A stretch of 64,000 nt of DNA, from assembly GCF_918741295.1 (NCBI RefSeq), contig NZ_CAKKNB010000001.1, positions 558,001-622,000 on the forward strand, read 5' to 3'. Below are positions 1-8,967 of the stretch, one piece after another; the first letter of the stretch is position 1; every line of letters begins with the position of its first letter. The translations under genes and the position numbers were made by a program. Under the pieces are notes generated by a model. That model was not told where the DNA came from. It ran no database searches and was given only the letters and a program-made list of their open reading frames with translations. The DNA comes from Aquabacterium sp. CECT 9606. GTDB taxonomy: Bacteria; Pseudomonadota; Gammaproteobacteria; Burkholderiales; Burkholderiaceae_C.

Positions 1-1133
1 ATGCCGTAAGGGCGCGGGTTGCCCGCGGTTGACGGGGCGAAGCCGCCAGCCAGCACCATGCGCACCAGGTTGGCAGAAGAGGCCATGGTCACCGTTCGGT
101 TGCCGGCCAGTGCCGGGTAGGCCTTGGGCACACCCTCGCCTTGCTCACCGTGGCACTGCGCGCAATGCACCTTGTAGAGCTTGGCGCCTCGGCTGTCGGG
201 CAGCGGCGGCGGGATGTTGGGGGGCTCGCGCACATCCTGGCTGGGGGGCAGGGCCTTCAGGTAGGTGGCCATGGCGAGCAGGTCGGCGTCGGTCCAGTGT
301 TGCGTGCTGTTGAGCACCACCTCGGCCATGGGCCCCACCACGGTGCCTTGCGCCGACACGCCGCTCTTGAGCAGTTCGATGATGTCGGCCAGACGCCATT
401 CGGCCACCCCTGCTTCGTGCCGCGAGGTCAACGAAGGGGCGTACCAGTTCTGCACCGGGATCAGGCCGCCGCTCAGGTCCAGGGTGCCGCTCGTGGCCCC
501 CAGCGCATTGCGGCTGGCATGGCAGGCGTTGCAATGGCCCAGGCCCTGAACCAGGTAGGCGCCGCGGTTCCAGTCGGCCGACTGCCGGGTGTCGGGTTCG
601 AACTGGCCGGGCTTGAAGAACAAGGCGCGCCACGCGGCCAGGGCCAGCGTGGAGTTGTAGGGAAAGCGCAGCTCGTGGGGCCGGTTGGCCTGGGCCACGG
701 CGGGCAGGCTTTGCAAATAGGCAAAGATCGCGTCCGAATCAGCCCGGGTGACGTGGGTGTAGTTGGGGTAGGGAAAAGCGGGGTACAGCAGACGGCCATC
801 GCGCGAGCGGCCGTTGTGCATGGCACGCCAGAACTCCGACGACGACCACGCGCCGATGCCGGTTTGCGCATCGGGCGTGAGGTTGGAGGTGAAGACGGTG
901 CCGAACGGCGTCTGGATGCCCAGGCCGCCAGCGTAGGGGGCGCCACCGCGTGCGGTGTGGCAGGCCATGCAGTTGCCGGTGCGGGCCAGGTAGGCGCCAC
1001 TGGCGATGAGTTGCGCGCTGGCGGGGCCTGGCGGGCCGGCCGAGATCGGGTCTTCGCCACGCACGTTCAAGGCGTAGATGGCGGCGGCCAGGGCCAAGCC
1101 AAGGCACAGCAAGGCGGCGAGGGCGCGCTTCAT
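1..1133 (-). CDS. Triheme cytochrome c subunit of a membrane dehydrogenase (3' end outside window)
   Basis: The reading frame is open from the ATG at 1133 to the left edge, so the C-terminus is missing. After a hydrophobic N-terminal segment (residues 4-20) three CxxCH haem-binding motifs are seen: CMACH (55-59), CNACH (201-205) and CAQCH (324-328). This spacing fits the triheme cytochrome subunit of alcohol, aldehyde or gluconate dehydrogenases, which passes electrons from a periplasmic dehydrogenase to quinone. The start overlaps the stop of the upstream cytochrome gene in an ATGA, so the two are probably co-translated. The catalytic partner is not visible; it may lie beyond the left edge. 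The family call is firm, the substrate unknown. Confidence 0.85.
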   Translation of the reverse strand, partial: MKRALAALLCLGLALAAAIYALNVRGEDPISAGPPGPASAQLIASGAYLARTGNCMACHTARGGAPYAGGLGIQTPFGTVFTSNLTPDAQTGIGAWSSSEFWRAMHNGRSRDGRLLYPAFPYPNYTHVTRADSDAIFAYLQSLPAVAQANRPHELRFPYNSTLALAAWRALFFKPGQFEPDTRQSADWNRGAYLVQGLGHCNACHASRNALGATSGTLDLSGGLIPVQNWYAPSLTSRHEAGVAEWRLADIIELLKSGVSAQGTVVGPMAEVVLNSTQHWTDADLLAMATYLKALPPSQDVREPPNIPPPLPDSRGAKLYKVHCAQCHGEQGEGVPKAYPALAGNRTVTMASSANLVRMVLAGGFAPSTAGNPRPYG

Positions 1134-1828
1134 GGCGTCACGCCGCCGCAGGGCAGGGGCAAACGACCGGGCAAGGTGGCCACGGGCTTGGCATGTTCAG
1201 GCACGGGTTGCGCCGAGATCCATTGGGCCACGGCGGCGATGTCTTCTGGCTGCAGGCGTTGCGCGATGGTGGCCATGCAATCGGGTGACTTGGCCTGGCG
1301 GTTGCCGTTTTGCCAGGAGCCCAATTGGGCATTGATGTAGTCGCGTGGCACGCCCAGCAAGCCGGGGATGGCGGGTTGAACGCCGGTCAGGGCGGCGCCA
1401 TGGCATTGAATGCAGGCGGGGATCTTGCGCTGGGCATCGCCCCGCATCACCAGCTCTTGGCCGCGCTGCAGTTGCGCACCCGCGTTGGGCGCGGCGGGCC
1501 GCTGCGCGGGATAGGGCAAGTCGAGCGTGGCAAAGTAGTTCGCAATCTCGTGCAGGTACTCGTCGGACAGCGGGTCCAGCAGATGGGTCATCAGCGCGTA
1601 TTGGCGCCGGCCTTCGCGGAAGTTGCGCAGCTGGTTGTACAGGTAGCCGGCGGGCTTGCCCGCAATGCGCGGGTAATAGCCATCGCTGGCCGCGCGGCCT
1701 TGGGGGCCATGACACACGGTGCATGCTTGCACCCGCTGTGCGATGCTGTCCTCAACCTTGGGAGCGGCGTGCAGCGAGCTGGCCAGGCCAGCCGCCATGA
1801 TTAGTCCAACAAGCAAGTGGGAACGCAT
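1130..1828 (-). CDS. Diheme cytochrome c, periplasmic
   Basis: The 232-residue product begins with a signal peptide (MRSHLLVGLI to about residue 21) and carries two class I cytochrome c domains with CTVCH (36-40) and CIQCH (139-143). It resembles cytochrome c4/c553-type electron carriers. I chose the ATG at 1828 because it starts directly at the signal peptide; an in-frame TTG at 1870 would add 14 hydrophilic residues. Its stop overlaps the start of the triheme cytochrome gene by four bases, implying one electron-transfer unit in which this protein could pass electrons onward to an oxidase. Confidence 0.85.
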   Translation of the reverse strand: MRSHLLVGLIMAAGLASSLHAAPKVEDSIAQRVQACTVCHGPQGRAASDGYYPRIAGKPAGYLYNQLRNFREGRRQYALMTHLLDPLSDEYLHEIANYFATLDLPYPAQRPAAPNAGAQLQRGQELVMRGDAQRKIPACIQCHGAALTGVQPAIPGLLGVPRDYINAQLGSWQNGNRQAKSPDCMATIAQRLQPEDIAAVAQWISAQPVPEHAKPVATLPGRLPLPCGGVTP

Positions 1829-1876
1829 CCCTGAATCTACTGCGGTTTCAATCGAAATGGCAGTGGGCAAGATGTC

Positions 1877-2428
1877 TCAGCGGCGGCGTTGCGGCGGGCG
1901 AGGGCGGCGGTCTTGGGGTGGCGCTTCCTGGGCTTCCTTGCGGGCCAGCTCCAGCAGGTGGTCAAGCTCTTCAACCGGCACGCCTTTCAAGGCGCAGAAA
2001 TTGGCCGGCGTCAGGGTGGTGGTCTGGAAGTCGCGCAGCAGCGTGGCGCGGTTGCGGCGCTGCTGGTGTTCGAGCTCGATCTTGGCTTCGTGGTTGGCGC
2101 GCCGGCGGCCCAGTTCTTCGAGCGCGGCCTTGCGGTGCTCTTCGCTGATCTCGTCGCCGGGTTGGCCGTCCAGGTCGAAGCGGTGGGTGGCTTTGCTGAG
2201 GGCGACCAGGTAGGCGTGGTTGCCGGTGTGGCGGCGCAGGAAGGCCGACAGCACCTGCTTGGTGAACACGCCGGGGGCGCGCTCCTGGATGTCGGCCTGG
2301 ATGCGCAGTTTCAAAGGCTTGGGCGCGCCGTCAAACAGGGCCGGGAACAGCTGCCGAAGTTGCGTGGCGCAGGCGGCCGGCGTCATGGCATCTGGGGTCG
2401 GCGAAGGAGAGGTGGGCGTCGAGGACAT
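1877..2428 (-). CDS. ProQ/FinO-domain RNA chaperone
   Basis: The product is 183 residues. A ProQ/FinO domain is recognisable near the N-terminus by LRQLFPALFDG, KPLKLRI, and the FLRRHTGNHAYL-type segment followed by RFDLDG. The C-terminal half is charged and ends in an Arg/Pro-rich tail, a common RNA-contacting extension. The family binds structured sRNAs and mRNA 3' ends. The start at 2428 (MSSTPTSP) is preferred over an in-frame TTG at 2468-2470; no strong Shine-Dalgarno sequence is visible. The region C-terminal to about residue 110 is not recognised as a separate domain. Confidence 0.85.
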   Translation of the reverse strand: MSSTPTSPSPTPDAMTPAACATQLRQLFPALFDGAPKPLKLRIQADIQERAPGVFTKQVLSAFLRRHTGNHAYLVALSKATHRFDLDGQPGDEISEEHRKAALEELGRRRANHEAKIELEHQQRRNRATLLRDFQTTTLTPANFCALKGVPVEELDHLLELARKEAQEAPPQDRRPRPPQRRR

Positions 2429-2482
2429 GGAAACTGGGGCGATCGAGATCAAAAGGGTCAGAGGGCGCAATTGTGCCCGCTT

Positions 2483-3706
2483 CTACGGTGCCACGTGTTG
2501 GGCCACCACGGGGGGGTGTTTGCCGAACACGATGGGCATGTAGCGCACCTGGTTGGCACGGCCCTCGCGCACCAGGCGAGCCTGGCCGCCGGGCACCAGG
2601 TGGTGCAGACCCGTCCAGAGCAAGCGCGGCAAAGTGGTCAGCACCGGGTGCCAGGGCAGGGCGGGGGGCAGGCCCAGGTGCTGCATGCCTTCTCGCCCCA
2701 CGAACAGGCGCAGCATGCTGAGGTGCCGGGCGCGGTTGAACCGGCCGCGCAAGGCACCACCCCAGGGGTAGTGGCGGTTCAAGGGCTCGTCCATCAGGGC
2801 GCGGCCCAGGGCAGCGCTGCTTTCGTCCGGGGGGGCCTGGCTGATGACGTTCTGGTACAGCGAAATGCGGCCCTGCATCTCGGTCTCGGACAACAGGTCT
2901 TCTTCGACGCCCATCAGCCAGCCGATGTAGCGCCACAGGTGCATCATGGCCAGGCCATCGGCCCGGCTGACGACCACGCCGGTGATCCGCAAGGCGATCA
3001 GGTGGACGGCGCTGAAGCCCAGGTAAGTGGCCTGCATGTCGACCTGGTTGATGGGCAGGCCGTGCGCGGCCGAATCCCAGTCAGGCCGGCGCAGCAGGTT
3101 CTGGCGCACCAGGGCGTGCATGGCGCGCACCCGCAAGGTGGTCTTGAAGCCGGCGCTGTGGCGGCCCATGCCGCCATCGGTGGTGCAGTCCATCCACCAC
3201 GACGAGGTCTCGGCCAGGCGGCGTTGCGCGCCGCGCTGGAGCGAGCCGGTCATCACCAAGGTCTTGTTGATGGCCGAGGCCTGGTAGCCAGCCATCAGGC
3301 CTGCGTCGCGCAGGACCAGCATGCCGTGTTGGCCGGTGCTTTGGATGAAGCGCGCGCCGCGGGCCAATTGGGCGGGGTCGACCCAGTCGGGGGTTTGCTC
3401 GACGGCCTGGATGAAGCGGCACAGCGCCGGGGGGGCATCGGGCGCGGCGTCCAGGCCATGCTCGATCGCGCGTTCCAGCATGGGGCGGCCGACGGCCATG
3501 CCCACTTGTTGCAGCCAGTGGGCCACGTCGTCGGCCAGCGGGTCACCGCGCCACAGTGCCGCCCCCAGCCGGGCCCATTGCGTTGGCGTGGGCTCCGGAT
3601 TGCCACGAATCATCAGGCGCAAGCGGCTGGCGATCCGGCGGGTGGTGGCCAGATCAGCGCCATGGCGGTGGGGCGGTGATGGCAAGGCGGAGGCGGGGGC
3701 GGTCAT
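2483..3706 (-). CDS. DUF2236 / MpaB-Lcp-like haem oxygenase family protein
   Basis: The product (407 residues from the ATG at 3706; an ATG at 3724 would give 413) matches the DUF2236 family, which includes latex-clearing protein Lcp and fungal MpaB, b-type haem oxygenases. The signature is the segment KTTLRVRAMHALVRQNLL, in which the histidine (His203 of the 413-residue form) is the likely proximal haem ligand. INQVDMQATYLGFS and YIGWLMGVEEDLL further support the family. No signal peptide is visible, so it is probably cytoplasmic, unlike secreted Lcp. The substrate is unknown; rubber cleavage should not be assumed. It follows the acyl-CoA dehydrogenase gene on the same strand after about 80 bp. 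Confidence 0.8.
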   Translation of the reverse strand: MTAPASALPSPPHRHGADLATTRRIASRLRLMIRGNPEPTPTQWARLGAALWRGDPLADDVAHWLQQVGMAVGRPMLERAIEHGLDAAPDAPPALCRFIQAVEQTPDWVDPAQLARGARFIQSTGQHGMLVLRDAGLMAGYQASAINKTLVMTGSLQRGAQRRLAETSSWWMDCTTDGGMGRHSAGFKTTLRVRAMHALVRQNLLRRPDWDSAAHGLPINQVDMQATYLGFSAVHLIALRITGVVVSRADGLAMMHLWRYIGWLMGVEEDLLSETEMQGRISLYQNVISQAPPDESSAALGRALMDEPLNRHYPWGGALRGRFNRARHLSMLRLFVGREGMQHLGLPPALPWHPVLTTLPRLLWTGLHHLVPGGQARLVREGRANQVRYMPIVFGKHPPVVAQHVAP

Positions 3707-3801
3707 GGGCCGATCTTGCACCATGGCCGCCCGCCATTTGATGGCTTGGGCGTGACTTCAGCAAGGTTCACCCATTTGGGGGCTTCGGGTATGCCCTGGG
3801 T

Positions 3802-5958
3802 TCAGGCCGTTTCGTGGTCGTGCGCGACATCGTCGACCCTGATCACACGGTCGGCGGCTTGCAGGTAACGCAATGCCAAGGAGGGATTGCGGGCGCTTTG
3901 CGAGGCTGTTTCCATCGATTGGGTGCGGCGCAGCACCTTGTTCAAGGCGCCGGTGTCTTCACCCAGTTGGGCGCTCAAGGACAGGGCCTCGACCAGGTCG
4001 AACTGCCCACCCTGTTTGGGCAGGCTCAGGTCCGGACACAACCGGCTGACGAGATCGCGGCGGGTACGCAGCAGTTCGGCCAAGGCCAGCAGTTGCTCAT
4101 CGCGCAGGGGGTGCAGCCGGCCGGTGGCCCGCAAGCTCAAGCCGGCCAGCCAACGGGCCGGTGCCGATGGCAGGTTGGCATGCAGGTCTTGCAGGATGGT
4201 GGCGGCGCGGTTCAACTGCTGGCGGATGCCGGCCTGGGCGAAGGGCAGCAAATCGGGCTGGCCATCCACCTGGTAGCGCCACAAGCAGGCGCTGGCGATG
4301 TACAGGTGGGCCAGCACATCGCCCAGCCGCGCCGACAGCAGCTCCATGCGCTTGAGTTGACCGCCCAGCAGCCCCATGGCCAAGTCGGCCGTGAAGCTGT
4401 ATTGCACGCTGAGTCGGGTGATCATCTGTGCTTCGGTGTTCAGGTCGGCCGGCGGCTTGCCGGTGAGCGAGGCGCCGAACAAGCTGCGCCGCAGGTTGCG
4501 GACCACGTGGCGCACGTGCGCCCACAGGGCTTGGCCCAAAGCCTGCTCGTCACGGGATTCGATGGCTTTCATCTCATCCAGCACATGGGGGTGGCAGCGC
4601 ACCGCGCCCTGGCCAAAGATGATCAGGGCCCGCGTCAAGAGGTTGGCGCCTTCCACGGTGATGGCGATGGGTGCGTGGCGGTAGCCGATGCCCAGCAGGT
4701 TGGAGGGCCCGGCGATGATGCCTTTGCCGCCCAGGATGTCCATGCCATGGTTGACGGCACGCCGGCCGGCTTCGGTCAGATGGACCTTGAGGATGGCGCT
4801 GGCCACGCTGGGTTGCTGGCCTTCGTCGAGCGCGGCGGCGGTGTAGTGGCGCGCGGCATCGGTGGCATACAGTTCGGCCGACATCTCGGCGATGACGCCG
4901 GCAACGGCATGAAACCGCGCGATGGGCAGGCCGAACTGCTCACGGATCTGGCCATAGCCATTGGCCACGAACAGGGCACCTTGCTGCATCGCGCTGCCCA
5001 GGGCCGGCAGCGAAATCGCGCGCCCGGCCGCCAGGCACTCCATCAGCATGCGCCAGCCTTGGCCCACCTGCTTCTCGCCCCCGATGATGTTGTCCATGGG
5101 CACGAACACCTCGTGGCCATGGATGGGGCCGTTCATGAAGGCACTGCCCATGGGCAGGTGGCGCCGGCCGATCTCCATGCCTTCGGTGGGCACGGGTAGC
5201 AAGGCGCAGGTGATGCCCAGGTCACGCTGGCCTTCAGGCCGCTTGTCGTCAAAGGCATGGAAGGCCAGGCCGACCACAGTGGCCACGGGTGCCAGGGTGA
5301 TGTAGCGCTTGTCGAAGTTGACCAGGAAGCCGCGCACGCGCTGTCCATTGATCTCGCGCTCGACCAGCGTGCCGCGGTCAGGGATCGAGGCCGCATCAGA
5401 GCCAGCCGAAGGCGCGGTCAAGCCAAAGCAGGGCAGGTCGCGGCCATCTGCAAGCCGGGGCAGGTAGTGCTGCTTTTGGGCCAGCGTGCCGTAGCGCAAC
5501 AGCAATTCGCCCGGGCCCAGGGAGTTGGGCACCATCACGGTCACTGCGGCGGCGACGTTGACGGTGGCAATTCGCGCGACCACGGTGGCATGGGCCTGGT
5601 GGCCAAAGCCCAGGCCGCCATATTCGGGCGGGATGACCATGCCGAAAAAGCGCTTCTCGCGCAGGAAGCGCCACACCTCGGGCGGCATGTCGCCGGCCTG
5701 GTCGATGGCGTGGTCGTCCAGCATGCCGCACAACTCGCGCACCTCGTGGTCGAGGAAGCGCTTTTCGGCGTTGGTGAAGGGTTGGGGCCTGACTTCCAGC
5801 AAGGCGCTGAAGTCAGGCCGGCCGGCGAACAGCTGGCCTTCAAAGCCCACCGTGCCCGCTTCCAAAGCGGCGCGTTCGGTGTCACCCAAAGGTGGCAGGG
5901 CCTGGGCGAACGGCCGCAGGGCGGCCCGTCCGATCGCTGATGCCAGCCACCCCATCAT
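3802..5958 (-). CDS. fadE: FadE-type acyl-CoA dehydrogenase
   Basis: The 718-residue product has the acyl-CoA dehydrogenase fold (FFGMVIPPEYGGLGFGHQAHA, FGLTAPSAGSDA, MDILGGKGIIAGPSN, ITVEGANLLTRAL) plus the extra C-terminal domain (DUF1974) that marks bacterial FadE, although it is shorter than the E. coli protein (about 814). It should catalyse the first, FAD-dependent step of fatty-acid beta-oxidation. The start ATG at 5958 overlaps the stop of the CHRD gene in an ATGA, so translation is coupled to a small exported protein of unrelated function. The N-terminus has a hydrophobic stretch, so membrane association is possible. Confidence 0.9.
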   Translation of the reverse strand: MMGWLASAIGRAALRPFAQALPPLGDTERAALEAGTVGFEGQLFAGRPDFSALLEVRPQPFTNAEKRFLDHEVRELCGMLDDHAIDQAGDMPPEVWRFLREKRFFGMVIPPEYGGLGFGHQAHATVVARIATVNVAAAVTVMVPNSLGPGELLLRYGTLAQKQHYLPRLADGRDLPCFGLTAPSAGSDAASIPDRGTLVEREINGQRVRGFLVNFDKRYITLAPVATVVGLAFHAFDDKRPEGQRDLGITCALLPVPTEGMEIGRRHLPMGSAFMNGPIHGHEVFVPMDNIIGGEKQVGQGWRMLMECLAAGRAISLPALGSAMQQGALFVANGYGQIREQFGLPIARFHAVAGVIAEMSAELYATDAARHYTAAALDEGQQPSVASAILKVHLTEAGRRAVNHGMDILGGKGIIAGPSNLLGIGYRHAPIAITVEGANLLTRALIIFGQGAVRCHPHVLDEMKAIESRDEQALGQALWAHVRHVVRNLRRSLFGASLTGKPPADLNTEAQMITRLSVQYSFTADLAMGLLGGQLKRMELLSARLGDVLAHLYIASACLWRYQVDGQPDLLPFAQAGIRQQLNRAATILQDLHANLPSAPARWLAGLSLRATGRLHPLRDEQLLALAELLRTRRDLVSRLCPDLSLPKQGGQFDLVEALSLSAQLGEDTGALNKVLRRTQSMETASQSARNPSLALRYLQAADRVIRVDDVAHDHETA

Positions 5959-6401
5959 GGTTTGACCAACAACTGGCCGCGGATCTCACCCTTGGGGTTG
6001 GCGGCGGTGTGCAGGTTCACGTACCACTCGCCGGCCGTCACTTGGGCGGCCTGTACTTCGGTGAGGGTGGCTTCACCTTCAATGGGGCTGTCCAGCTTGC
6101 CCTTGAATCCCAGGGCCACGCCCGCGCTCTGGCCAGGGATGGCCGGACCATGGAAGTGTGCAGCCGTCACGGCGCCGCTCAAGCCGGAGTACACGACCTT
6201 CCATTTCAGGACCTTGGTGGCGGGCGTGTACGTGGCCTCCAGGGTCCCGGTGCCCATGGTGGTCACAGGCGGCGTCTCAGCCTCGCCGGACAGCTTGGAT
6301 GTAAAGGTGGCCGCGTTGGACATGGACGGGACCAGGGCCAGGCTGGCGGCGAACAAGCCGGCCAGCAGCGAGCGCTTGATGGTCAAGGAATGGAAGTTCA
6401 T
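5955..6401 (-). CDS. Exported CHRD-domain protein
   Basis: The 148-residue product has a signal peptide ending at SNAA followed by a single CHRD domain: FTSKLSGEAETPPV, GTGTLEATYTPATKVLKWKVVYSGL, AAHFHGPA, WYVNLHTAANPKGEIRGQL. CHRD domains were named after chordin and occur in many bacterial exported proteins; their function is mostly unknown. The start at 6401 is set by AGGAG eight bases upstream. It lies between a barrel protein gene (20 bp upstream) and the fadE-like gene (4-bp overlap). A second CHRD protein is encoded at 29228. Confidence 0.85.
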   Translation of the reverse strand: MNFHSLTIKRSLLAGLFAASLALVPSMSNAATFTSKLSGEAETPPVTTMGTGTLEATYTPATKVLKWKVVYSGLSGAVTAAHFHGPAIPGQSAGVALGFKGKLDSPIEGEATLTEVQAAQVTAGEWYVNLHTAANPKGEIRGQLLVKP

Positions 6402-6420
6402 GCTCAGCTCCTGTTGATGG

Positions 6421-7257
6421 TTAGAAACGCATCCGCAGATACAAGGCGGGGCCATTCAGCTTCAGATCAAGTTTGGCCAAAGCATCGTCATTCTTGTAGT
6501 TCACGCGAATGCGGGTGTGATTGTATTCAGCGCCCAGACCGATATTGCGCCAGGGAAACCACTCCAGACCCACGCCAGCGTTGACGATGTCACCATAGGT
6601 TTCGCCTCCGTTCTTCTTGGAGCCCGACACGTCGGCGTAAAGCCTGAACTGATCGCTGATCCGGTGGCGCAGGCCCAGGGTCAACAAGGGGGCCCAGGCG
6701 TCTTTCTTCTCGCCGTCCGAGATGGTCTGCGACAGTCCGCCCACGGTGGCTGACGCGGTGTAGTTCAATTTGACCTTGTAGTAGGCCGCGCCCACACCCA
6801 CGCCGGCCACGGTGTCCTCGCCACCAAACCACCAGCGGTAAGAGAAATTGCCGATGTCGAACGAGGTCTTGGTGTTGAGCTGGGCCGAGGCGGAGTAGCT
6901 CTGGCCGTTGTAGGTGAAGGGCTCGCTCACCCCCAGGGACTTGTTCTGGCTGTAGTGGTACAGGTCCACCGAGAAGCCCTGGCGGTCAAACAACAGCCAG
7001 TCCACGCGGGCCCGCTTGACCACGTCCGAGCCATCGATCACGCGCTGTTGGCCGGTGGTCTGGGTGCCATCCAGAGAGGACAGGCTCAGGTCACCTTCGG
7101 CGTCCACGTTGTAGCCGCCCACCCACACCCCGACCCGGTCGATCACGGGCATGCTGTTCTCGAGCGCCATGGCAGGCGCACTGGCGGTGGCCAAGACGAC
7201 TGCGGCCCACGTTGAAGCGGTGCGCAATTGGCGGGAGTTCAGCAAACGATGGCGCAT
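6421..7257 (-). CDS. Outer-membrane beta-barrel protein
   Basis: The 278-residue product starts with a basic segment and hydrophobic signal (AAVVLATASAPAMA). The rest shows alternating amphipathic strands with aromatic girdles (VDWLLFDRQGFSVDLYHYS, FSYRWWFGGEDTVAGVGVGAAYYKVKLNY, GLGAEYNHTRIRVNY) and ends in the terminal Phe typical of outer-membrane barrels (YLRMRF). No family is assigned; it looks like a small OmpW/opacity-type barrel. The start at 7257 is set by AGGAG nine bases upstream. First gene of a leftward group with the CHRD and FadE-like genes. Confidence 0.75.
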   Translation of the reverse strand: MRHRLLNSRQLRTASTWAAVVLATASAPAMALENSMPVIDRVGVWVGGYNVDAEGDLSLSSLDGTQTTGQQRVIDGSDVVKRARVDWLLFDRQGFSVDLYHYSQNKSLGVSEPFTYNGQSYSASAQLNTKTSFDIGNFSYRWWFGGEDTVAGVGVGAAYYKVKLNYTASATVGGLSQTISDGEKKDAWAPLLTLGLRHRISDQFRLYADVSGSKKNGGETYGDIVNAGVGLEWFPWRNIGLGAEYNHTRIRVNYKNDDALAKLDLKLNGPALYLRMRF

Positions 7258-7439
7258 GGAGGTTCTCCTGATGTGTGAAGGGTTGGTTGGTGGATGAAAC
7301 TTTAGGAGAGGAGGTCTGGCGTGGGCCGTAGGCACTGTCTCCTTGGCTTGTCAGACATTGGCGCGACTTGGCGTCGGGCAAAGCCGACAGGCACTGTTCT
7401 TGCCCTGTTGGGCCTCAGCCTCGTGTTAGAACGGCAGAC

Positions 7440-8222
7440 ATGACGATTCGTTGGCCTCGGACCGCACCGCTGCAAGGCATCTTTCGCGGCATCACTTTTT
7501 TGGGATCGGTGATCCTGGCGATCTCCCGGGGGATGCCCAACCATTGGCGTTTCCGGTCCCAGGACATGGCGCGTGTGCTGGCCGATTGCAGCGCCCGTGC
7601 CTTGCTGATCGTGCTGGTGGTCAATGTGCTGGTGGGTGCCATCCTGGCTTTCGTCGGCGCAGTCCAACTGGTGAAGTTTGGCGCGGGCATCTTCGTGGCC
7701 GACCTGGTGGCCATTGCCGTGTCACGCGAAATGGCCGCCGTGATCACAGCCGTGGTGATGGCGGGGCGCACCGGCGCTGCCTTCGCGGCCGAGCTGGCCA
7801 CCATGCAGGCCAATGAAGAGATCGACGCGCTGGAGGTATTGGGTCTGAATGCCACGGAGCACCTGGTGGTGCCGCGTGTCCTGGCCTTGCTGCTGGTGAT
7901 GCCCTTGCTGTATGTGTTTGGTTGCGTGGCCGGCCTGGTGGGGGGCTTCAGCGTGGGGGCCAGCATGCTGAGCCTGGCCCCGGCCGCTTACCTGGACCGC
8001 AGCCTGGACGCCCTGAGTTTTCAGCACCTGGGCCTGGGTTTCTCCAAAGCCATTGCCTTTGGCATCCTGGTGGCAATCGCGGGTTGCTACCACGGCCTGC
8101 ATGCCGAGCGCAATGCGGCCGGCGTGGGCCAGGCCACGACCCGCGCGGTGGTGGCGGGCATCGTGGGCGTGATCGCGCTGGATGCCGTGTTCTCGGTCTG
8201 CGCCAACGCCTTGGGGATCTGA
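7440..8222 (+). CDS. mlaE: MlaE-family ABC transporter permease
   Basis: The 260-residue product is a polytopic inner-membrane protein of the MlaE permease family. Diagnostic segments are FGAGIFVADLVAIAVSREMAAVITAVVMAGRTGAAFAAELATM and the following EEIDALEVLGLNATEHLVVPR. With MlaF and MlaD it would move phospholipids or other lipids between inner membrane and periplasm. It lacks the N-terminal STAS domain of longer homologues and no MlaB gene is seen nearby. The ATG at 7440 is the only start giving standard family length. First gene of a four-gene operon; the next start lies two bases after its stop. Confidence 0.9.
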   Translation: MTIRWPRTAPLQGIFRGITFLGSVILAISRGMPNHWRFRSQDMARVLADCSARALLIVLVVNVLVGAILAFVGAVQLVKFGAGIFVADLVAIAVSREMAAVITAVVMAGRTGAAFAAELATMQANEEIDALEVLGLNATEHLVVPRVLALLLVMPLLYVFGCVAGLVGGFSVGASMLSLAPAAYLDRSLDALSFQHLGLGFSKAIAFGILVAIAGCYHGLHAERNAAGVGQATTRAVVAGIVGVIALDAVFSVCANALGI

Positions 8223-8223
8223 C

Positions 8224-8967
8224 ATGGCCCTGCTCAGCGTTCAAGACCTGACCATGCGCTTTGGCGACAAGCTGATCCAGGAGGAGGTGTCTTTCGAGGT
8301 CGAGCCCGGTACCATCTTCGCCATCATGGGTGGCAGCGGCTGCGGCAAAAGCACCTTGCTCAAGCACCTGATCGGCTTGCTGGAACCAGCCCACGGGCAG
8401 GTGCTGTACGACGGCAAGGACTATTGGAAAAGCCAGGACGATGAACGCACCACCCTGCGCTCCGGCTTTGGCGTGCTTTTCCAAAGCGCGGCCTTGTGGT
8501 CGTCCATGACGGTGCTGGAGAACGTGCTGATGCCCCTGGAACAACACACCGACCTGGCCGAGGATGAACGCATCGAGCGGGCCCGCGAGGCCCTGTCCTG
8601 GGTCGAGATGGCCGACTTCGCCGATTACAGCCCGGCCGACCTCAGCGGCGGCATGAAAAAGCGCGCGGGCCTGGCGCGGGCCATCGCGGCGCAACCTCGG
8701 CTGCTGTTCCTGGACGAGCCTTCCGCCGGCCTGGACCCGATCAGCTCCAAGCGCCTGGACGACCTCATCCTGGAGATCCGGGACCGCACTGGTGCGGCCG
8801 TGCTGGTGGTCTCGCACGAGTTGCCCAGCCTCTTCGCCATCGCTGATGACAGCATCTTCCTGGATGCCGACAGCAAGAAACCCATCGCCCATGGCAAGCC
8901 CAGCGAATTGCTGGACACGGCCACCCATCCAACCGTGCACGCGTTCCTGCACCGGGAGAAGTTATGA
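8224..8967 (+). CDS. mlaF: MlaF-like ABC transporter ATPase
   Basis: The 247-residue product has a complete nucleotide-binding domain: Walker A GGSGCGKST (about 36-44), Q-loop LFQSAALW, signature LSGGMKKRAGLARAI, Walker B LLFLDEP, D-loop SAGLDP and switch His in VVSHE. The variant signature LSGGM is typical of MlaF. It energises the MlaE permease. Its TGA overlaps the start of the MCE gene in an ATGA. Confidence 0.93.
   Translation: MALLSVQDLTMRFGDKLIQEEVSFEVEPGTIFAIMGGSGCGKSTLLKHLIGLLEPAHGQVLYDGKDYWKSQDDERTTLRSGFGVLFQSAALWSSMTVLENVLMPLEQHTDLAEDERIERAREALSWVEMADFADYSPADLSGGMKKRAGLARAIAAQPRLLFLDEPSAGLDPISSKRLDDLILEIRDRTGAAVLVVSHELPSLFAIADDSIFLDADSKKPIAHGKPSELLDTATHPTVHAFLHREKL

Noticed and set aside
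141..1340. Long plus-strand open frame (399 codons)
   Set aside because: It is antisense to two cytochrome genes with clear haem motifs; Gly/Ala/Arg-rich composition is typical of GC-rich shadow frames.
1889..3679. 596-codon plus-strand frame
   Set aside because: Antisense to the ProQ-domain and DUF2236 genes; no motif and biased composition.
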